Shown in pieces: positions 1 to 7,854 of a stretch of DNA of 37,967 bases. The position numbers and the translations under genes were made by a program. Source of the DNA: Thalassotalea sp. ND16A (GTDB lineage: Bacteria > Pseudomonadota > Gammaproteobacteria > Enterobacterales > Alteromonadaceae); assembly GCF_000764205.1 (NCBI RefSeq), contig NZ_JQDZ01000033.1, positions 1-37,967 on the forward strand, read 5' to 3'. The notes beneath the pieces are model-generated. The model had not been told where the DNA came from. It worked only from the letters and a program-made list of their open reading frames with translations, and ran no database searches. Numbering within the stretch: the stretch's first letter is position 1; every line of letters begins with the position of its first letter.

Positions 1-1
1 T

Positions 2-59
2 AAGAAGAGGCTTTTGCATCCCGAGAAGCTAAAAGCTTTTGACGTCTTAGCCTCTTCTT
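2..59. repeat. Long inverted repeat at window edge
   Basis: Perfect 11-base arms at 2-12 (AAGAAGAGGCT) and 49-59 (AGCCTCTTCTT) enclose 36 bases that contain a smaller AAGCT/AGCTT palindrome. It could be the 3' hairpin of a gene lying left of the window, but the loop is long and no T-run follows directly. Only the symmetry is certain. Confidence 0.4.
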
Positions 60-72
60 CTCACTCTAGCTT

Positions 73-114
73 AGCCCTTAAGTAATAATTTATTTAGGGG
101 CTTCTTCTTTTATA
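73..114 (+). terminator. Possible rho-independent terminator
   Basis: Arms 73-80 (AGCCCTTA) and 95-102 (TAGGGGCT) pair with one mismatch across a 14-base AT-rich loop and are followed by the T-rich stretch TCTTCTTTTATA. It would end transcription entering from the left of the window on the plus strand. The stem is short. Confidence 0.35.
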
Positions 115-172
115 TGACGTGGTGTAAATAAACAAATACCGTTAAAACTCCAATATTCTAAGAAAAAGTACA

Positions 173-203
173 CCGTCATTCCAAACTTGATTTGGAACCT
201 CCC
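173..203. repeat. CGTCATTCC-type palindromic repeat
   Basis: CGTCATTCCAAA-CTTGA-TTTGGAACC has perfect 7-base arms (179-185 and 191-197) around a 5-base loop. It resembles the dispersed REP-like CGTCATTCC palindromes common between genes in many marine gammaproteobacteria. A related form lies at 37869-37893. Confidence 0.5.
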
Positions 204-239
204 TATTTGACAGTGAGCTTTCAAAGCTATTTTTAAAAC

Positions 240-381
240 TCATAATATACAAACCACTTCACTTATCGCTAACGCGAACTGCCCGTTGCTCGTAGCCCGA
301 TGCCCGCAGCTTATCTGTTAAATCTAAACGATCTAATCGTCCACGCTAACAGCCTGTACCTTGTACCCCGTACCCTGTACC
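240..381 (-). repeat. Composite heptamer repeat, copy A
   Basis: On the strand of the upstream gene, four heptamers of the form GGTACNN (354-381 on the plus strand, four NNGTACC units) begin 4 bases after the stop codon at 386. They are followed by a variable stretch, a block reading TTTAGATTTAACAGATAAGC, then GGGC(A/T)(T/A)CGGGCTAC-like heptamers and TTAGCGATAAGTGAAG. The same block order occurs inverted in copy B (6118-6260) and, diverged, in copy C (6423-6522). The rest of 1-385 holds only the features listed separately; I see no gene in it. Confidence 0.7.
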
Positions 382-385
382 TTTT

Positions 386-1615
386 TTACCAATAATACCT
401 GACCACCAATTGCACTTGTCGTTCCACCAGTTTTACCGGTTTAAATGCATAAGCTCTTGCCGGCCTGTTGCTATTTAGCCAATTAAATTCTGCCTGAACA
501 AATAATGGCTTACTGATGCGATATTGGTAAGAAGCGGTAAATGCCTTGCCGTATTCATTATTATCATCGTCTTCAGAAGAGTCATTATCGGTTACTGAAA
601 ATTCCTCAAATCGGACACTGATTTTTTGCTGCTGTAATTGGTAACGCAAGCTTAAATATCCTGTCTGGTAGTCATTATCAACAAGCGTCTTTCCTCGCGG
701 TGAACTCATCAATGTATCACCAGACAAAAACTGGCCTAAAATAACCAAATTGTTAGAAGATTTATGTTTGAAGCCAAAATGGTAAAAACGAGTATCCCAG
801 GCGAACTGGCCATTTTTTACTATTCTGGTATCCGCATTATTGTCATAGGCGCCAACGTTAATTTTTAAGCGATTTTGCCATTGCCAGCGACCATTAACTT
901 CAAAGCCATAGCGATGGTCAAGTTCGATAAAGGGGTCAGTGTCGGCGGCTTGAAACCTAAGCCAGCCACCAAATCTTGCTTTAACCGGTGGCAGTGGTAA
1001 TTTTTCGTGCCACAAAGTTTGCCTGTTGCTTAAGGTCCAGCCGCGCCATGACAGTAGTGTGCCCACCGTATCGTTATTTTTATAAACCGATGCAGTTAAA
1101 CCAAAATCGTGTGGGCTTTGATGAAATTTTCCTAACCAATCCCAATTGAGCTCCAATCCGGCATGACGAAGCTCTTCACCAATCCAACTGTTCATGGTTG
1201 AGTTGGTTATTGTTGCCGGAGAGGTCCAGCCAATGGCATTATTCTCGAGTGATATTTTGGGATACATGATACCTGCTCGAGCGTTAAATCGATGACCACT
1301 TTGATTTGGTAAGCCTTGATAACGCAATTGTGTCTCTAATATGCCGACCTCATCTTTATGACCGTCGGCATAAGCCATCAAAGTCGTATTGAAAGACACT
1401 GGATTGTCAAAATCGACTTGATAATTAGCGATTGCCTGGCTTAACGAAAGAGTCTCGTGGTTATCGAAACGAAATTTTCCATAATGGCCGTTTATGTGTG
1501 AATCAACACCATCAACGTAGTTAAAACCAACATCGATTAATCCGGAGAACTTATGTTCAGCGGCAGCGGTTGTCAGAGTCAACAAGCACAGTGGTATTAT
1601 TGTTATTATCTTCAT
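386..1615 (-). CDS. Outer-membrane beta-barrel-like protein, family not recognised
   Basis: This 409-residue protein starts with a clear signal peptide (lysine, hydrophobic run, AAA-E cleavage near residue 19). The mature part is a series of short alternating hydrophobic/polar segments rich in aromatic residues and ends in ...VVRYYW, the C-terminal aromatic signature of outer-membrane barrels. I do not recognise a named porin family. It is the last gene of a minus-strand group, 12 bases downstream of the EAL protein, behind the cupredoxin-like gene. That pairing suggests a secreted or envelope system under c-di-GMP influence, but the substrate is unknown. The composite repeat begins 4 bases after its stop. 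Confidence 0.7.
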   Translation of the reverse strand: MKIITIIPLCLLTLTTAAAEHKFSGLIDVGFNYVDGVDSHINGHYGKFRFDNHETLSLSQAIANYQVDFDNPVSFNTTLMAYADGHKDEVGILETQLRYQGLPNQSGHRFNARAGIMYPKISLENNAIGWTSPATITNSTMNSWIGEELRHAGLELNWDWLGKFHQSPHDFGLTASVYKNNDTVGTLLSWRGWTLSNRQTLWHEKLPLPPVKARFGGWLRFQAADTDPFIELDHRYGFEVNGRWQWQNRLKINVGAYDNNADTRIVKNGQFAWDTRFYHFGFKHKSSNNLVILGQFLSGDTLMSSPRGKTLVDNDYQTGYLSLRYQLQQQKISVRFEEFSVTDNDSSEDDDNNEYGKAFTASYQYRISKPLFVQAEFNWLNSNRPARAYAFKPVKLVERQVQLVVRYYW

Positions 1616-1627
1616 GGTAAATTTAAT

Positions 1628-4006
1628 TTAGCTGGTAATGTAGTTGCATGAATATGACGACTTCGTTAACCAAGAGTCAAAATCGCGAGCAGATAAAGGT
1701 CTGCTTATAAAGTATCCTTGTGCTTTTTCGCAGCCTTGTTCTATTAACCATTCCTGCGTTTGTTGATCTTCGACACCTTCGGCAACAACCGTTAGGTTAA
1801 GTCGATGAGCAAGTTTAATTGTCGAACTTACAATTAATTGGTCAACTCCGTGCTGGGTTAAATTTTGGATAAAGCAGCGGTCTATTTTAAGCTCTTCTAC
1901 CGGGAGGTTCCGCAACTGTGCTAATGTTGAATACCCAGTGCCGTAGTCATCTATAGACAAGTAGATCCCTTTATTACGTAGTAAAGTGATATTCTCAGCG
2001 GCTTTGGATGAATGATCTAAAAAAGCATCTTCGGTAATTTCAAGAGTAATGGCCTGATGTAATTTTTCAGAACCACACAATTTGTTGATTAATAAATTGC
2101 AAAAATTTTCATTGAGCAAGTTTTGAGGCGATATATTTACCGCAATTTGCAGCTTTATGCCTTTTGCTTGCCAAATAAAATATTGCTCTATTGCTTTATC
2201 AATCCCCCATAAAGACAAAGCATTCATTTGTCCTGTTTGCTCGGCTATATGAATAAAAGTGTCTGGATGAATAAGTCCGTTAACCGGATGCTCCCATCTT
2301 ACTAACGCTTCAACACCTTCAACGGTGGATGTTTTCAGGTTTAATTTAGGCTGATAATGTAGGGTAAACTCGTCGTTTTCAATGGCCGATTTCAGCCGAT
2401 TTATTAATTGCAATCGATCTAGGGTATTAAAATCTATCTGACGATTATAAAGCTGATACAGCAAATTTTTCCGTTTGGAAATTTGCATCGCCGAATCGAC
2501 TTCCTTTAACAATTGATCGGCTTGTGGTGAGCCTTCGCTTTCAGTAAGGCCAATATTAATTTGCAAATGCAAGGCGATATTTTGATATGAAAATATTGGC
2601 TCTATGACGGAATTTATTTGGTTAACACATAATTTGATATTTGTTTCATTATCCCAGCGCAGCAATAATACGTTACCAGAGACTTGATATAGAGGTATTT
2701 CCAGTGTTTTTAATCGTTTAGTCACTTCCAAAATAACCTGGTCACCAACATCATGCCCTAATGTATCATTGATATTGGCTAGCCTTCGAATGCTAAGCTG
2801 ACATAGCAAAAATGGGTGTCCGATATCCATCATATCTCGGTGAAATTGATTGCGATTCGGTAATTGGGTGAGACTGTCCTGATACGCTTGCTTGGTTATG
2901 GCATCTTCTCTGTCTTTAATCGCTTGCTGCATTTTTTCAAATTGTAATGCAAGCTTGTTAAGCTCTTCTGTGCTACCGACCGTAATTTTACTGTGGTAAT
3001 CGCCCTTGGCAATATTACTACTAAATAAAACAAGTTGTCGCAAAGGCGCGGTCAGGCTGATAGCAATAATGTATGCTCCTAACAAAGACAGGAGCATGGT
3101 AATAGAGATTAATAGTAGTATTTGGCTGCCGTCTTTTTTGATCGCTGCGGTTAAATTAGATCGTAATTGAAATGTGGTTGCACTAAGCTTTAACCCGTCG
3201 ACCGTCCCTAATGGATGGTTAGCAAACATATAGGTTTGTGAAATGTTGCTGAGCAAAGGTGAAAAATCAGTTTGTTCGATGCTGGAATTTGTTGTTTCAG
3301 CTTCTGTGTCATGTAATGCAAGCCAATGCCAGGTTGAATTACCTGATAAACCAAAGCCAACGCTGAAATCTGTAGAGTCGGAAATCGTCCGAGCTAAGCG
3401 ATCATTAATTAAATAACCAAAAGCGATGTGACCAACCACCATATCGCCACTGTTTATCGGAGCAATAACCAATTGATACACGCTCTCGTTTAATTGATAG
3501 TATACACTTACCGGTTCATTGGTGAGCCATTGAGGGTGGCTAAACTCGGTATTTATTTGCTCACCCATGGTAATTTTTTTGTTTTTTTCGTTTGGCTCTT
3601 TAACCAGTAACTCGCCAATAACCACTCTTTGCTGGTTAAAGGCAAACGAAATATCCGCATCGATACGCTGACGATGATTATTTAGAGCCACCAGTAAACT
3701 ACGCGTATCTTCCCCTAACATTTGCTTCAAGCCGTAATCTTTCGCTACCGTTACCGCGAATGCTGTTAGGTAATAATTGCTTTTCTTGATCTCATTTTTC
3801 AAAAGTGTTTCAGCTTGGGTAAGTTGAGATTTAAGTTGTTGATTTTCCAGTCTTTCGTTTGATGAGTGTGTCGCAATAAAGGAAACAGCCTGTACCGCTA
3901 TTAATAACAAAATAAAGAGTAAAGTGATTCGACTTTTTAAACTGTTCAGCGGCATCATCTGTTTAATTTTCACTTGATTAATAGTTTTCGACAAAATCAA
4001 AATCAT
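1628..4006 (-). CDS. Membrane c-di-GMP phosphodiesterase with degenerate GGDEF domain
   Basis: A 792-residue sensor. Membrane helices near 26-46 and 296-319 bracket a periplasmic sensor region. A HAMP segment (about 315-370), a GGDEF domain (about 378-525) and an EAL domain (about 533-785) follow. The GGDEF signature is replaced by SGNVL (443-447), so cyclase activity is unlikely. The EAL domain keeps E566-A-L, INISPQ-like, EITED, IDDYGTG, KID, AEGVED and QGYFISRP motifs, so it is probably an active phosphodiesterase. The start is uncertain: ATG at 4006 overlaps the upstream cupredoxin gene by 29 bases, and Met17/Met18 (3958, 3955) are alternatives. The overlap implies a shared transcript. 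Confidence 0.9.
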   Translation of the reverse strand: MILILSKTINQVKIKQMMPLNSLKSRITLLFILLLIAVQAVSFIATHSSNERLENQQLKSQLTQAETLLKNEIKKSNYYLTAFAVTVAKDYGLKQMLGEDTRSLLVALNNHRQRIDADISFAFNQQRVVIGELLVKEPNEKNKKITMGEQINTEFSHPQWLTNEPVSVYYQLNESVYQLVIAPINSGDMVVGHIAFGYLINDRLARTISDSTDFSVGFGLSGNSTWHWLALHDTEAETTNSSIEQTDFSPLLSNISQTYMFANHPLGTVDGLKLSATTFQLRSNLTAAIKKDGSQILLLISITMLLSLLGAYIIAISLTAPLRQLVLFSSNIAKGDYHSKITVGSTEELNKLALQFEKMQQAIKDREDAITKQAYQDSLTQLPNRNQFHRDMMDIGHPFLLCQLSIRRLANINDTLGHDVGDQVILEVTKRLKTLEIPLYQVSGNVLLLRWDNETNIKLCVNQINSVIEPIFSYQNIALHLQINIGLTESEGSPQADQLLKEVDSAMQISKRKNLLYQLYNRQIDFNTLDRLQLINRLKSAIENDEFTLHYQPKLNLKTSTVEGVEALVRWEHPVNGLIHPDTFIHIAEQTGQMNALSLWGIDKAIEQYFIWQAKGIKLQIAVNISPQNLLNENFCNLLINKLCGSEKLHQAITLEITEDAFLDHSSKAAENITLLRNKGIYLSIDDYGTGYSTLAQLRNLPVEELKIDRCFIQNLTQHGVDQLIVSSTIKLAHRLNLTVVAEGVEDQQTQEWLIEQGCEKAQGYFISRPLSARDFDSWLTKSSYSCNYITS

Positions 4007-4655
4007 CCAGGCTTTGTTGTGGTGGTGTTTCCGCCATTTGCCTTTGTAATGTTAATTTATAGGTTTGATTCAGGGGGAGTTGTATCTCGTGCTTATCTTC
4101 TAAGTCGGTTTGTTTCAGTTGTGGATGATAAAGTGACAGAATATAGTTACCTTTTGGTAACGCAGTGAATTTTAACCGTCCTTTTTCATCTGTGATGCCA
4201 TAAAATGGTGTATCTAATACTAATAAATGACCCGCCATCCAGTCATGGATATTGCACCCCATACTTATTGATTGTTGTTTATTAAACGATAAGGATTTTT
4301 CAGTTGAACCTTTTCGTAACTTAAAATCGAATTGGCTGTCAGCATTAACTGAGTAGATATGGTGAGTAATATCATCCAAATTATCAAAGGTAACATCAGT
4401 ATTTGTGGTAACAACAGTAAAATACGGAGCAAATTTTTTCTGATGCTGACTGATGGTAGTAGGAGATTGATGAAATAATTTCTTTGCGGCTTTAATTTCA
4501 GCGGTATTTTGCTTGGCAGTAAGATACACAACTATTCCAGCTGCTGGTAAGCCTGAACTTAGGTTTATGGTAATTTTATTTGCAAATGCATTTGATGAAA
4601 TTAAAAAAAAGATTAATAGCAAAGTAAATATTTTGGCCAAGAGTACCTCATACAT
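3978..4655 (-). CDS. Periplasmic cupredoxin-like protein ('methylamine utilization protein' type)
   Basis: 225 residues with an N-terminal signal peptide (hydrophobic run ending SSNAFA). Candidate copper ligands are H98/H99 (THHIYS) and the cluster C134-x2-H137-x2-M140 (GCNIHDWM), typical of the type-1-copper-like family often labelled methylamine utilization protein. A carboxypeptidase-regulatory-like segment follows (ITDEKGRLKFTALPKGNYIL). No methylamine dehydrogenase genes are nearby, so that label should not be read as a function. The gene overlaps the EAL gene and heads the three-gene group. A TTG at 4640, preceded by GAGGT, competes with the ATG at 4655, which has no clear ribosome binding site. 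Confidence 0.75.
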   Translation of the reverse strand: MYEVLLAKIFTLLLIFFLISSNAFANKITINLSSGLPAAGIVVYLTAKQNTAEIKAAKKLFHQSPTTISQHQKKFAPYFTVVTTNTDVTFDNLDDITHHIYSVNADSQFDFKLRKGSTEKSLSFNKQQSISMGCNIHDWMAGHLLVLDTPFYGITDEKGRLKFTALPKGNYILSLYHPQLKQTDLEDKHEIQLPLNQTYKLTLQRQMAETPPQQSLDDFDFVENY

Positions 4656-4767
4656 TTATTCATATTATTGTCGAGCTTCTATGATTATAGTCAAATATCC
4701 TATAAACCTAGTACCTTTTTAAATTTATGTTTATAATCAAAAAACTATCAATAATAAATAAAGCTCA

Positions 4768-6111
4768 ATGATTTTTTCCCGCAATAGTAAGTTATCTATT
4801 AAAGACTCCATTCCGTTAAATGCCAGTGACGTTGAATTTTTATACTCGGCCAAACAGTTCAAAGTTGAGCTGTTACAGCTGATTAAAAGTGCCAGACAGC
4901 GGATTTATATCACTGCACTCTATTTGCAAGATGACGACGCAGGACGAGAGATATTGCATGCCATCTTTGCTGCGAAACAAGAAAATCCAGAGCTGGATGT
5001 TTGCCTTTTCGTTGATTTTCACCGGGCTCAGCGTGGTTTAATTGGTGAGAAAAAATCATTAGGTAACCGCCAGCTTTATCTAGATTTAAGCGCACAATAT
5101 GAGCATGACATCAATATTTATGGTGTCGCGGTGAAACAAAGAGAATTTTTGGGGGTTTTGCACCTAAAAGGCTTTGTCATAGATGACACGCTGTTATTCA
5201 GTGGCGCCAGTATTAATAATATTTATTTGCATGAAAAAGATAGATACCGTTGTGACCGCTACCATAAGTTTAGCAATGTCTCTTTGGCTAACAGTTTCGT
5301 CAATTACTTAACCACTTACTTTATTAACAGCCAATGCACACCGAAGATTAACCAAAGCATTGTGCCTGATAAAAGGCAGATGAAAGGACTGATTAAACAG
5401 CTAAAGCGTGTGTTAAATCGATCGAAATATACAGTAACTAGTGACACTAGCATGCAGAATGATTTGATCATCACCCCTTTAGTGGGCTTAGGTGGCAGAG
5501 GAAACCAGTTAAATCTTACTGCACGCTCGGTATTTAAAGTGGCAACCAATAAACTGGTAGTCTTTACCCCATATTTTAACTTACCAAAAGCACTGGCTGG
5601 CGACCTATCCAAAGCATTAAAGAAAGGTGTACAAGTCACCATTGTTGTTGGTGATAAAAAAGCCAATGACTTTTATATTGCCGAACCTGAAAAATTTTCT
5701 ACCATCGGCATAGTGCCCTATATTTATGAAATGTTGTTACGTGTTTTCATTAAGCGTAATCAGGCATATATCGATAAAGGCCAGTTAAATGTACATTTAT
5801 GGCAAGATGGCAGCAATAGTTACCATTTAAAAGGCATTGTCGCCGATGATACTTATCACTTAATTACCGGCAGCAATTTAAACCCCAGGGCATGGAGCCT
5901 GGATTTAGAAAATGGTTTATTGCTATGTGATAAGCAGCAGCAACTTAAAGATAGCTGGCACAAGGAGCTTGCCATGATTTTAGCCAATACTAATCGGGTA
6001 ACTTCAGTAGATGATATTGAAGCGGTTAGAGATTACCCGGATAAACCCCGTGAATTATTGAGAAAAATTAAAATTACTCAATTTGGCAGGATATTGAAGC
6101 GATTTTTGTAG
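4768..6111 (+). CDS. pssA: CDP-diacylglycerol-serine O-phosphatidyltransferase (PssA type)
   Basis: This phospholipase-D-superfamily enzyme makes phosphatidylserine from CDP-diacylglycerol and serine, the first step to phosphatidylethanolamine at the inner membrane. Both HKD motifs are visible: H132-x-K134...D139 (LHLKGFVIDD) and H353-x-K355...D360 (YHLKGIVADD), each followed by the G-S/A-x-N strand (SGASIN, TGSNLNPRAW). The length of 447 residues is close to the 451 of Escherichia coli PssA, and there is no signal peptide. It is divergent from the cupredoxin-EAL-barrel group, with 112 bases between them. The composite repeat copy B begins 6 bases after the stop codon. Confidence 0.95.
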   Translation: MIFSRNSKLSIKDSIPLNASDVEFLYSAKQFKVELLQLIKSARQRIYITALYLQDDDAGREILHAIFAAKQENPELDVCLFVDFHRAQRGLIGEKKSLGNRQLYLDLSAQYEHDINIYGVAVKQREFLGVLHLKGFVIDDTLLFSGASINNIYLHEKDRYRCDRYHKFSNVSLANSFVNYLTTYFINSQCTPKINQSIVPDKRQMKGLIKQLKRVLNRSKYTVTSDTSMQNDLIITPLVGLGGRGNQLNLTARSVFKVATNKLVVFTPYFNLPKALAGDLSKALKKGVQVTIVVGDKKANDFYIAEPEKFSTIGIVPYIYEMLLRVFIKRNQAYIDKGQLNVHLWQDGSNSYHLKGIVADDTYHLITGSNLNPRAWSLDLENGLLLCDKQQQLKDSWHKELAMILANTNRVTSVDDIEAVRDYPDKPRELLRKIKITQFGRILKRFL

Positions 6112-6117
6112 GAGACA

Positions 6118-6371
6118 GGTACAGGGTACGAGGTACAGGGTACAGGCAGCCTGAGTAGGCGAATAGATAGTTTAGATTTAACAGAAAAGCTACTAGCTAC
6201 GGGCTACGGGCAGTTCACGTTAGCGACAAGTGAAGGTATTGTTATATTGCTGGGGGTTGAACTAGCTTAGGAGTAACTATTGAATCATAATAGCAACCCT
6301 ACTGCCTGTACCTATATCGAAGTGCTACTAGCTTTTAGCTACTAGCAGATCGCATTAGTGACAAATGAGTT
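6118..6371 (+). repeat. Composite heptamer repeat, copy B plus partial copy
   Basis: Four GGTACNN heptamers (6118-6145) start 6 bases after the pssA stop. TTTAGATTTAACAGAAAAGC (6171-6190), GCTACTAGCTACGGGCTACGGGCAG and TTAGCGACAAGTGAAGG follow. This is the inverted counterpart of copy A. A second, shorter relative (GCTACTAGCTTTTAGCTACTAGCAGATCGCATTAGTGACAAATGAG) lies at about 6324-6369. No gene is supported between 6112 and 6527; the possible reading frames there run through the repeat. Confidence 0.7.
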
Positions 6372-6422
6372 TATTTTTATATTTCTGGGATCTGTACCTA
6401 GCTTTGGAATATCGATTAATAC

Positions 6423-6522
6423 ATAGCATCAACCCTACTGCCCGTAGCCAGTTGCCCGGTGCTCGCAGCATATCTCCTCTTCCACGCAATCAGCTTGTAC
6501 CTTGTACCTCGTACCCTGTACC
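6423..6522 (-). repeat. Composite heptamer repeat, copy C
   Basis: Four NNGTACC heptamers (6495-6522 on the plus strand) lie 5 bases beyond the stop of the 2OG oxygenase gene. They read GGTACNN in that gene's direction, as in copies A and B. CCCGTAGCC/GCCCGGTGCTCGCAGC heptamer-like material (6440-6470) lies farther out. The TTTAGATTTAACAG block is not recognisable in this copy. Confidence 0.65.
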
Positions 6523-6527
6523 TGCTT

Positions 6528-7220
6528 TTAGGTATAAATTTGCTCGGCTTTGTTAAATAACATCCACGATGTGAGTACGTATTTATCGGACGACACCGGT
6601 ACGTTACCGCGATGAGTGTGGGTAAAACCACATGGTGCGATAACTATGCTTCCAGCCTTAGGCTTGACACTCTTTTGTTGATAAAAGAAATCAGTTTCTC
6701 CGCCTTCTTCAACATCATTTAAATAAATTAAAAACAGCAATACCCGATGCAGCGGTTCGTTACCATTCGGTTGTGGAAATATCTCCGAATGCCAATAGCC
6801 ATAATTACCTTTACCCTTATCGTATTTTTGCGCATTAATTGGCGCCAATCGAAACATATACTGCATTAAATTCATAATGTTAGGTTTAGCAATTTGCTCA
6901 TAATTGTCGGTGGTCAATAATGTTGGTACACCAGTGACAGGATGCTTCAGGGTTAAGCTAATGCCGCTGATTAAGCTGAAATAATACTTATTAACGTAAT
7001 CCGCCATGCATTTGGCCGTGGCATGTAACACCGTTTGTAATGGTTGATGAAACTCGGCATGTTGATTTAAGTAAACATCATTACTGTCTTTTTTACTCTT
7101 ATCAAGGCCACCGCCAGTGATCCCTGGCGTTTTATGCGGACTATCTTCAAATTGTTTTATAAGGTTTTTACAGAAATCTGCGGGCAATGCATTTTCGTAT
7201 ACTTCGATAAAATCGGTCAT
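6528..7220 (-). CDS. 2OG-Fe(II) oxygenase (prolyl-4-hydroxylase-like)
   Basis: 230 residues of a cytoplasmic Fe(II)/2-oxoglutarate oxygenase fold. Candidate iron ligands are H144-x-E146 (YWHSEIF) and a distal histidine in FTHTHRG (H201 or H203). K213, 10-12 residues further on in SDKYVLTSW, would bind 2-oxoglutarate. The core strand LLFLIYLNDVEEGGETDF is typical of the P4Hc/PKHD group. The proximal pair is HxE, not the more usual HxD, which is tolerated in some members. The substrate is unknown. It is divergently transcribed from the thioesterase gene (104 bases apart). Confidence 0.82.
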   Translation of the reverse strand: MTDFIEVYENALPADFCKNLIKQFEDSPHKTPGITGGGLDKSKKDSNDVYLNQHAEFHQPLQTVLHATAKCMADYVNKYYFSLISGISLTLKHPVTGVPTLLTTDNYEQIAKPNIMNLMQYMFRLAPINAQKYDKGKGNYGYWHSEIFPQPNGNEPLHRVLLFLIYLNDVEEGGETDFFYQQKSVKPKAGSIVIAPCGFTHTHRGNVPVSSDKYVLTSWMLFNKAEQIYT

Positions 7221-7324
7221 AGGGTTAATACTTGATATTAATGAAAATTGAATTGGTATTTATTGCCATACTATGCCTTATTTCTGCTAAATTAGCAGCA
7301 CGCTTAATAAAATAGTATGCACTT

Positions 7325-7726
7325 ATGTTTTTTGAAAAAATGAAACCACGGTTTAGCGATACCGATGCTTTAGGGCACATCAGCAACACCGCCATCCCAA
7401 TTTGGTTTGAAGGGGCCCGAGATGAAATTTTCAAACTGTTTCTGCCTGATCTTGACTTAAGTCAGTGGCCATTAATTTTAGCGAAAACAGAAATTGAGTT
7501 TCATGGCCAACTGTATTATCAACAGGAAGTTGAAATAAAAACCTACATCTCCAAGCTGGGTAATTCTTCGTTTCAGGTTTATCAGGAAATTTGGCAACAG
7601 GCTAAAAAATGCGTATCGGGAACCGCTACCATGGTGAACTTTTGCTATCAAACGCAAAAATCAAAGGCCATAACAGATGATATACGCGAAAAGTTAGGTG
7701 AACACATGTATAACCAAGTTGAATAA
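7325..7726 (+). CDS. Hot-dog acyl-CoA thioesterase (4HBT/YbgC family)
   Basis: 133 residues with the 4-hydroxybenzoyl-CoA thioesterase signature FSDTDALGHISN (residues 10-21), where the Asp of DALGH is the likely catalytic residue. W/F-E-x-A-R-x-E follows (WFEGARDEIF). The length and single-domain fold match YbgC/FcbC thioesterases that hydrolyse acyl-CoA. It is not in a tol-pal context, so it is probably not YbgC itself, and the acyl substrate cannot be read from sequence. Confidence 0.85.
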   Translation: MFFEKMKPRFSDTDALGHISNTAIPIWFEGARDEIFKLFLPDLDLSQWPLILAKTEIEFHGQLYYQQEVEIKTYISKLGNSSFQVYQEIWQQAKKCVSGTATMVNFCYQTQKSKAITDDIREKLGEHMYNQVE

Positions 7727-7854
7727 ATATCTGCTCATTTTTAATCAAATTGGTATAGCCGTTGATCTAAATCGAATAATCGTCACTTCTATGGTGTAAC
7801 CTGAGAACGCTTAAGGTAAAATAAGCTAATTTTTTTTTATAGTCCCGCAATTAT

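Noticed and set aside
3978-4655. True methylamine-utilization gene
   Set aside because: No methylamine dehydrogenase or maturation genes are nearby; only the cupredoxin-like fold supports the family label.
6365-6556. 63-codon plus-strand reading frame between pssA and the oxygenase gene
   Set aside because: It runs through repeat copy C, and its translation is set by the heptamer units; no family resemblance.
7325-7726. ybgC of the Tol-Pal operon
   Set aside because: No tolQRAB or pal neighbours; assigned only to the hot-dog thioesterase family.
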